Positions 5,827 to 11,072 of a DNA stretch of 11,072 nt are shown in pieces. A program made the translations under genes and the position numbers. Position 1 is the stretch's first letter. The number at the start of each line of letters is the position of its first letter. A model generated the notes under the pieces. It was not told the origin of the DNA and did no database searches. It was given only the letters and a program-made list of their open reading frames with translations. Origin of the DNA: B8-G4 sp033720735 (GTDB taxonomy: Bacteria; Bacteroidota; Bacteroidia; Chitinophagales; Saprospiraceae); NCBI GenBank assembly GCA_033720735.1, contig JAWWBX010000123.1, forward strand, positions 1 through 11,072, in the 5' to 3' direction.

Positions 5827-7429
5827 CAAGGAACTGGACCATATCATCAAGCGATTGCTGGAAAACTACCAGCCGGAGACCGACCTGTCGGGCTGGGCGC
5901 AGTTTGAAGAGCGTCTCGACAGCGAAATGCTGGAGGACACCCTCTTCGACAATTCGATCCGCGCGTCGCTGGGTGCCTACGAGGCCGGTGGTCCGGGCGA
6001 CTGGGCGCGCATGGAAGAAGCTCTCGCCCACGAGGAGGCCGCCTTCGACCAGGAGGTGAAGGAGAAAGTGGAGGCGTTCGAAGCACCGTACGATCCCGAT
6101 TCCTGGCCGGTCCTCAAGGAAAAGATCTCAGAGGACGAGCGCCTGCGGCGCCGTATTATGGCCACCAAGATCCTCGAGCTCGTCGCCATCCTCATTGCCT
6201 TCGTCACCGTCTACAATGTCTTCCCGACCATCCAGCAGGCTGTCCAGGAACGCATGGATGACCGGATGGAGCACCTCACCCCGGCGCAGGAACCCCAGGA
6301 AACATACGAGGCCTCCGCGCAGCTTTCCGCAGGTCTGATCCCCACAACCTCGGCAACTGCGACCACGACTCATCAGACGCCGGCCAGTGCTGATCGCTCT
6401 GACAACGCAACACAAAACGCATCAAGGCAACCGGAACCTGCCGCATCCATAGCACAACTCGCCGGGATCGCCTCGCACCAACCACCTGACGACCTTCAGG
6501 TGGATCCGTCAGTGACTCCGGAAGTGCCGGGGGCAAGCACGTTGATCGCCAGCCAGGACCAACCACTGGCCGAGCCGGTGACCGACCCCGGCGAGACAGT
6601 TGAGGACGTCCCGGCCGACGACGCCAATGCGCATGCGACGTTCGCATCCCTGGATCAACTGGAAACCGGGACCAGCCTGGTCACTTCCGCCCGCCGGTCC
6701 ATCCCGGATCTCGGGATCAGCACGGCGGTGCTCGACCGCAGGGGGTTGCGCTTCAGTATCTCCGCATCAACCGAGATCAATCAGCTCTACATCCCGGCCG
6801 ACCATTTCTACTCGCTCGGCAAGCAGGTGAGCTTTACCGAGAAGGACATGACCGCGATCGGTTATTCCGCCGGTGCCAGCGTGCTGTTCGACCGTGATGT
6901 CTTTACGTTTGAAACGGGGCTGCACTACTCCCAGAAATCCTACAACCCCAACCGCATCCTGCATATCGGCGAGACCTTCGACGTGCGAACGCTCGACTTC
7001 AAGAATATCAGCCTGCACGTGATCAGCGTGCCCCTGCAGGTGCACTGGAATTTCGACCGCAAGGGACGCACGCGGTTGTATACCGTCGCCGGCGCCAGTA
7101 TGAACCTGATCGCCACTGCACACTACGACCTCATTTCAAGGAACAACAACCGCAGTGCCGCGGCCCCGCAGGATCCGTCGTTCCGCCGCACCACCCAGGA
7201 GGTCGAGCGCATCCGCGAGCACATCCTCGATGACGCCGAGTTCAGCGCCAAGAGCTTCCTGACCCTGAATGCCGGTTTCGGCATCGAGCGACTGATCAAC
7301 CACAAGTTCAGTGTGTTCCTGCAGCCGACGGCCAGCTACCAGATCCCGTTCTTCCACATCAGCGACCAGAACGGCAAGCATTTGCAGTATCTGTCGGCGC
7401 AGTTTGGGACGCGGATCCGGTTGAAGTAA
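5819..7429 (+). CDS. Putative anti-sigma/outer-membrane beta-barrel fusion protein
   Basis: A 536-residue protein coupled to the sigma gene. Residues 1-110 are acidic and helical, with three repeats of about 35 residues centred on Trp26, Trp62 and Trp96 (pattern L-x-x-Y/F-E, then W-x-x-F/M/L-x-E-x-L/I). A single hydrophobic helix (about 117-137) follows a basic stretch, RLRRR, which predicts the N-terminus inside the cytoplasm. Residues about 138-307 are a Pro/Thr/Ala/Gln-rich unstructured linker. Residues about 308-536 show alternating amphipathic strands typical of the small outer-membrane barrel domain of PorT-like proteins (for example FTFETGLHYSQKSY, SLHVISVPLQVHWNF, FLTLNAGFGIERL, FSVFLQPTASYQI). 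There is no signal peptide, no cysteine and no zinc anti-sigma motif. Gene position suggests it holds the sigma factor at the inner membrane; that role is inferred. Alternative: an OmpA-like membrane protein with no sigma role. Confidence 0.82.
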   Translation: MTDKELDHIIKRLLENYQPETDLSGWAQFEERLDSEMLEDTLFDNSIRASLGAYEAGGPGDWARMEEALAHEEAAFDQEVKEKVEAFEAPYDPDSWPVLKEKISEDERLRRRIMATKILELVAILIAFVTVYNVFPTIQQAVQERMDDRMEHLTPAQEPQETYEASAQLSAGLIPTTSATATTTHQTPASADRSDNATQNASRQPEPAASIAQLAGIASHQPPDDLQVDPSVTPEVPGASTLIASQDQPLAEPVTDPGETVEDVPADDANAHATFASLDQLETGTSLVTSARRSIPDLGISTAVLDRRGLRFSISASTEINQLYIPADHFYSLGKQVSFTEKDMTAIGYSAGASVLFDRDVFTFETGLHYSQKSYNPNRILHIGETFDVRTLDFKNISLHVISVPLQVHWNFDRKGRTRLYTVAGASMNLIATAHYDLISRNNNRSAAAPQDPSFRRTTQEVERIREHILDDAEFSAKSFLTLNAGFGIERLINHKFSVFLQPTASYQIPFFHISDQNGKHLQYLSAQFGTRIRLK

Positions 7430-7449
7430 TATTTCTTTTCGAGAATTGA

Positions 7450-7640
7450 ATTTGGACGTCTCTTGAAGGGGTGATTAGGGTAGTTGTGAAAGCTGAATCC
7501 TCAGGGTTTCGTTGCATAGTTGAGGGGGTCAGCTCCGTGCGGTCAATAGTCAATTCATTAACAATCAAACTGGCGTTGACATAGAATCTTACAATGTTTC
7601 CAACACAAATTATCAAGCAAAATTCACTAGTGTTTCATTC
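7450..7640 (+). pseudogene. Broken 5' part of the beta-helix gene, with likely frameshift
   Basis: The beta-helix reading frame stays open upstream of the ATG at 7641 to position 7524 and reads like family sequence (GGQLRAVNSQFINNQTGVD), ending at an in-frame TGA at 7521. In the +1-shifted frame, 7450-7528 is open and reads KAESSGFRCIVEG, which would join smoothly to GGQLRA if the G5 run at 7524-7528 had one more G. This suggests a single-base frameshift. Upstream of 7450 the frame closes (TGA at 7447), and only 20 bases separate it from the barrel gene, so the signal peptide and first coils are missing. Confidence 0.5.
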
Positions 7641-9452
7641 ATGATCACTAACAGCTATCAGGGATACAACACACCAAACGCCGGGATTCAAATGCATGAT
7701 GTCAATGGCGTCAGGATTCAAAGATGCACCTTCCTTAATTCAAATAACTTATTTACCGACCTAGGTGAATATGGAACCGCGATCAAAGCACTGAGTGCTG
7801 GATTTCGTGTGTTTCCACAGATCAAGAATGGGGAGGTCCTTGGATGTCACTTTGAAGGCTGGTATCAGGCCATTAGTGCCAGTACGGCAATGGCAAATAG
7901 ATCCTTCGAAGTGACACACTCCTCGTTCAAACGAAATCAATATGGGATTGTGTGCCAAATGGTCAATGAACCAACGATCATTTACAATGAATTCGACATG
8001 GGTGAGTTACCAGACAACGCTCCACTAGGGGACCAGTTTGGCATCTTTTTACAGGGCCCGATCGCAGGTATGGACATCGAGAACAATACGTTTGTATGTA
8101 ACCCTGTCACTGGGGGGCAATGCCCGCAGCCAACCATTATTTCAACTGGGATTATAAGCGTTGGGCTCGGGGAGTTTACCAATATTATTCAGATGAATAC
8201 ATTCCAAGGAATTGAACATGGTAATGTTGCGAATCGTGAGAACCGCGGGGGCGTCCAACTGCTAAGGGGATTGATATACCTCTGCAATGACAACATAAAT
8301 TTGAGAGGGTACGACTTCTCCATCTGCGATACTGAATATGTGGATGCAATTGATCCGGATCAGCAATTCAATAATCTCCCGGCCGGAAATACATTTTCTG
8401 TTGATCACATTCTTGCCGCAAATCACTTTAGAAATGAAGAGTCAACACAGATTGTTGAATACCACTATTTTAACCAAGGAACGAATGAGAAGCCGACAGA
8501 TTACCTGGGCCTTGATCTGGATGAGAATTTTGAAGCCTCGGAGTGCACAACAAATCTAGAAGACTTTCCAGGCCCAGTGGTTGATGTTCACGAACCCGAG
8601 CGAAGCAATCTCAGTGGTCTCAAAAGTTCATTCTTATCGCATTCCGATACGCTAGAACTTTGGAATGACTCCTTGAATCAAGCTATTGCCAATAATGATC
8701 AACCTGCAATTGACTCATTCACGTTGAAGGTTTCAGACAAGCATACTACCGTGGATCAACTCAATCAGGATATATTGCAGTTGGTCTCAACAGATACAGC
8801 GTCCTTTGACTTTATGGACTACATGGACTGGATCGATCAGATCGACAGTTATGAGTCCGATCTCTGGCGAGTCCGTGAGTACGTAGCGCGAGGAGACATG
8901 ACCAATGCACATGCTGTCTTTGACAATATCGCAACAAAACACACTTTAGACTCACTGCGTCAGATTGACGTATCCAATGCCGGCGTGATCCTTGACATGC
9001 TGGATTCGATGCATTACACGTCGTTGTATCCACAACAGCTTGATACACTGGTCGCAATTGAGGCAGCGGCTCCTGGTGTGGCAAGTAGTTGGGCCAATGG
9101 TATTCTGGGCCTGTACAACATGAATGCACCGCTCGAATACGTGCTTTGCCCATCGATTCCTTTGCAGCCTGCAACGGCCACCGGGGAACGTGGATTGGAA
9201 AACGAGTTGCTGCAAGTATACCCCTTACCGGCACTCTCGGAAGTCACCTTCAAGTTGTCGGACACAGTGCAAGATGCAGGTCAAATGGAGTTGTTCGTGT
9301 TTCAATCCAACGGCTCGCTCATTCTCAAGAGATCGATGAATTACCCTACCTTTACATGGAATACCACTGATCTGCCCAAGGGCTTGTACCTGTACGCTTT
9401 GTTTCACAAAGACACGGGCAGCACAGTCACCGGCAAAATCATTTTACAATAG
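7641..9452 (+). CDS. Right-handed beta-helix protein with T9SS type A sorting domain, 5' truncated
   Basis: The longest ATG frame gives 603 residues. The first 250 or so show parallel beta-helix (PbH1-like) coils: NGVRIQRCTFLNSN, GEVLGCHFEGW, FEVTHSSFKRNQYGIV, MDIENNTF, IIQMNTFQGI. A middle helical, acidic segment (about 330-490) follows. Residues about 520-603 are a type A C-terminal sorting domain, with VYPLPA in place of the usual YPNPA, then the L-P-K-G-L-Y and G-K-I-I-L endings. Such domains send proteins through the outer membrane by T9SS. A cargo protein needs an N-terminal Sec signal peptide, and none is present here or in the upstream extension to 7524, so ATG 7641 is unlikely to be a natural start and the product is probably not exported. 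The gene is lower in GC than the sigma unit before it. Its TAG overlaps the GTG of the next gene. Family confident; functional status doubtful. Confidence 0.8.
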   Translation: MITNSYQGYNTPNAGIQMHDVNGVRIQRCTFLNSNNLFTDLGEYGTAIKALSAGFRVFPQIKNGEVLGCHFEGWYQAISASTAMANRSFEVTHSSFKRNQYGIVCQMVNEPTIIYNEFDMGELPDNAPLGDQFGIFLQGPIAGMDIENNTFVCNPVTGGQCPQPTIISTGIISVGLGEFTNIIQMNTFQGIEHGNVANRENRGGVQLLRGLIYLCNDNINLRGYDFSICDTEYVDAIDPDQQFNNLPAGNTFSVDHILAANHFRNEESTQIVEYHYFNQGTNEKPTDYLGLDLDENFEASECTTNLEDFPGPVVDVHEPERSNLSGLKSSFLSHSDTLELWNDSLNQAIANNDQPAIDSFTLKVSDKHTTVDQLNQDILQLVSTDTASFDFMDYMDWIDQIDSYESDLWRVREYVARGDMTNAHAVFDNIATKHTLDSLRQIDVSNAGVILDMLDSMHYTSLYPQQLDTLVAIEAAAPGVASSWANGILGLYNMNAPLEYVLCPSIPLQPATATGERGLENELLQVYPLPALSEVTFKLSDTVQDAGQMELFVFQSNGSLILKRSMNYPTFTWNTTDLPKGLYLYALFHKDTGSTVTGKIILQ

Positions 9453-10966
9453 TGTATACGGTTCAGTCGATATTCTTCAGCTTCCTCCTGGCATGCGTGT
9501 GCAACACGTCGTATGCCCAGGAGGAGCTACTGCTGGACTATCGATATCAGGACAGCATGACTACAAGATTTATTAATGTTGTTAGCGACCAGGATACATT
9601 GATCGTATACGGTCTTGCACGAAATGAATTTGGTCAACAGGGTCTTCTTTTTCTGAGGATTGACACGCTTGGGAATGTGCTGTCCACTGAGCACCATGTG
9701 GACAGCATAAGTCCGCCCTACTTTGCCAGACAAGGGCATGACCTCCAAATTTCACCGGAAGGAAAATATCAATTTGTTGGTGATGACACGGAAGGTGGGA
9801 TCATCGCGGTTACTGGGCGCGATGGTGAGTTAGTCACAATTCACACATTTCCCAAGGCTCCATTTCTTTGGAAATGTCACTCTGATATTTCTCGAGTTGC
9901 ACAAGGAAATGTAGTCGGTGGGAGCAGTCAGGTGGAAAGCGGACGTATGGAGTTGTTTTTGCAATTCATCGACGGACTTGGGCAAGTTACACACGAAGTT
10001 GAATTTGGCGACCTTGACAACTACTTCTTGCTTGGTGATCTAATGTCGAATTCCACTTCCCACATTGTAGTAGGCTCATACATCCAAGAAAGCCGGGGCG
10101 AACTGGGCTGGGAGCAACCCTGGATCTTTTGTATCGATACACTTGGCGAAATCCAATGGGAATGGTTCGGTGAGCGTGATATCAAAGGTGGTGTGGTCGA
10201 TGACCTTGTGCTAACTCCGGATGGAGGGTATGCGTTTCTGAATACGTTTGTGGATACAGTCATATTTGTGGGCATCGATGCCGGCTTCAAAAGAGGACGT
10301 CTGGTCAAACTGGATTCCAATCGCAATGTCGAATGGAAAACGACAATTGGAATACCCTCTCTTGAAGTCAATGACCTGACCGAACTAGTCATGACGGAAG
10401 AAGGGGACTTTTTGGCCACAGGCAAATATTCGCCAAATGAAATCAATGGCCAGGGTCTTGCCATGGTCAACTGGACCGTTAAATTCTCTGCCGAAGGAGA
10501 GGTCATTTGGGAGCGATTTGACTCGACGATTTACACACCAGAACGCGGTGTTTGGAATGACCCATCTGGCATCACCTTGCTTTCATCAGGAAGCATCATC
10601 ATTTGCGGCTCTGCGCGACATTTATTGGGTGACGACCAACAGGAGCGCGGCTACCTGATCAAACTCGATAAGAACGGTTGTGCTGTTCCGGGGTGCGAGC
10701 TTGGGCCGCTTACGCGTCTTGAAGTGCCATACCAGGCTATGCCTGAGGTGCGCATTTTCCCAAATCCCGCTTCTGAATCGGTGACCGTCGAACTTCTCCA
10801 TAGAGCGGACATACTGATGTTTGACGCCCAGGGACGATTCGTTCTTGCTCGAGATGACGCTATGGGTTCAGTTCGGCTAGATGTCGCACTGGTGCCATTC
10901 GGATTGTACTTCTTGAGGATTGCTACCAGACAAGGCTGGACTGTGCGGAAGGTGGTGGTTGAGTAG
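9452..10966 (+). CDS. Secreted repeat protein with T9SS type A sorting domain
   Basis: A 504-residue protein starting at a GTG that shares its first base with the previous stop (TAGTG), so it is probably translated by coupling. Residues 1-22 are a Sec signal peptide with a hydrophobic core (IFFSFLLACVC) and a likely cut after SYA; the n-region lacks Lys or Arg, which is unusual. Residues about 25-420 carry repeated blades such as LVLTPDGGYAFLNTF, GRLVKLDSNRNVEWKTT, LDKNGC and LLSSGSIIICGSA, matching the D-G-G-Y and K-L-D-x-x-G-x-x-x-W pattern of beta-propeller-like repeats in Bacteroidota surface proteins. Residues 431-504 are a type A sorting domain (VRIFPNPASESVTVELL, VPFGLYFLRI, VRKVVVE). 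The product is expected at the cell surface or released. No catalytic motif is visible, so adhesion or structural roles are as likely as any. It does not depend on the truncated upstream gene for export. Confidence 0.85.
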   Translation: MYTVQSIFFSFLLACVCNTSYAQEELLLDYRYQDSMTTRFINVVSDQDTLIVYGLARNEFGQQGLLFLRIDTLGNVLSTEHHVDSISPPYFARQGHDLQISPEGKYQFVGDDTEGGIIAVTGRDGELVTIHTFPKAPFLWKCHSDISRVAQGNVVGGSSQVESGRMELFLQFIDGLGQVTHEVEFGDLDNYFLLGDLMSNSTSHIVVGSYIQESRGELGWEQPWIFCIDTLGEIQWEWFGERDIKGGVVDDLVLTPDGGYAFLNTFVDTVIFVGIDAGFKRGRLVKLDSNRNVEWKTTIGIPSLEVNDLTELVMTEEGDFLATGKYSPNEINGQGLAMVNWTVKFSAEGEVIWERFDSTIYTPERGVWNDPSGITLLSSGSIIICGSARHLLGDDQQERGYLIKLDKNGCAVPGCELGPLTRLEVPYQAMPEVRIFPNPASESVTVELLHRADILMFDAQGRFVLARDDAMGSVRLDVALVPFGLYFLRIATRQGWTVRKVVVE

Positions 10967-11060
10967 TAACTTACGACTGGACAGATTCTGAGGGTCAATC
11001 CCTGCTACTTCCATGTACAATTATGCAACGCACAGACAGGGGTTCAGTTGTTACAACACC

Positions 11061-11072
11061 ATGAAAGCCGCC
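11061..11072 (+). CDS. Possible start of a further gene (edge)
   Basis: ATGAAAGCCGCC at the window edge would encode Met-Lys-Ala-Ala, a typical beginning of a signal peptide. Only four codons are visible. The 94 bases before it (10967-11060) contain no gene, no convincing promoter box and only a 4-bp hairpin. This is a guess from position and the K-A-A start. Confidence 0.2.

Noticed and set aside
7430..7450. Weak hairpin TTCT/AGAA after the barrel gene as a terminator
   Set aside because: Only a 4-bp AT-rich stem with no T-run after it; too weak to call.
10991..11003. AGGG/CCCT hairpin after the last cargo gene
   Set aside because: Only 4 bp with no T-run; chance level.

Overview
The window is a stretch of a Bacteroidota chromosome. 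The evidence is two proteins ending in type IX secretion system (T9SS) type A sorting domains, a Bacteroidota-style TAnnTTTG promoter box in front of parC, a topoisomerase IV A subunit of the Bacteroidota type without a recognisable GyrA box, and an ECF sigma gene coupled to a protein ending in an outer-membrane beta-barrel. A Saprospiria-like lineage is possible, but the sequence does not fix the order or genus.

Layout. (1) 2-1177, plus strand: the C-terminal 391 codons of a 1,4-alpha-glucan branching enzyme (glgB), cut by the left edge. (2) 1178-1612, minus: a small stand-alone LytTR DNA-binding protein whose stop codon abuts the glgB stop in the palindrome TGATCA. (3) 1613-1782: spacer with a degenerate CGCAAAG-type repeat and a short hairpin. 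(4) 1783-4491, minus: complete parC. (5) 4492-5265: about 770 bp without a credible gene, packed with GC-rich palindromes and three tandem copies of a GTCATCCCGAG repeat. (6) 5266-7429, plus: a two-gene unit made of an ECF sigma factor and, overlapping it by 8 bases, a 536-residue protein with an N-terminal triple repeat, one transmembrane helix, a long Pro/Thr/Ala-rich linker and a C-terminal beta-barrel. (7) 7430-10966, plus: two T9SS cargo genes joined by a TAGTG stop/start overlap. The first is a right-handed beta-helix protein that has lost its 5' end, and the second a complete secreted repeat protein. (8) 10967-11072: spacer, with a possible start of another gene at the very edge.

How the parts relate. 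glgB (glycogen branching) and parC (chromosome decatenation) are housekeeping genes, and the LytTR protein is probably a local regulator. The most interesting unit is sigma plus membrane protein. The coupled gene has the position and topology of an anti-sigma factor, yet its C-terminus looks like an outer-membrane barrel, so one chain could reach from the cytoplasm to the outer membrane. The two T9SS cargo genes are visibly lower in GC than the genes before them. The loss of the signal peptide end in the first marks a rearrangement or decay boundary near 7430-7524.
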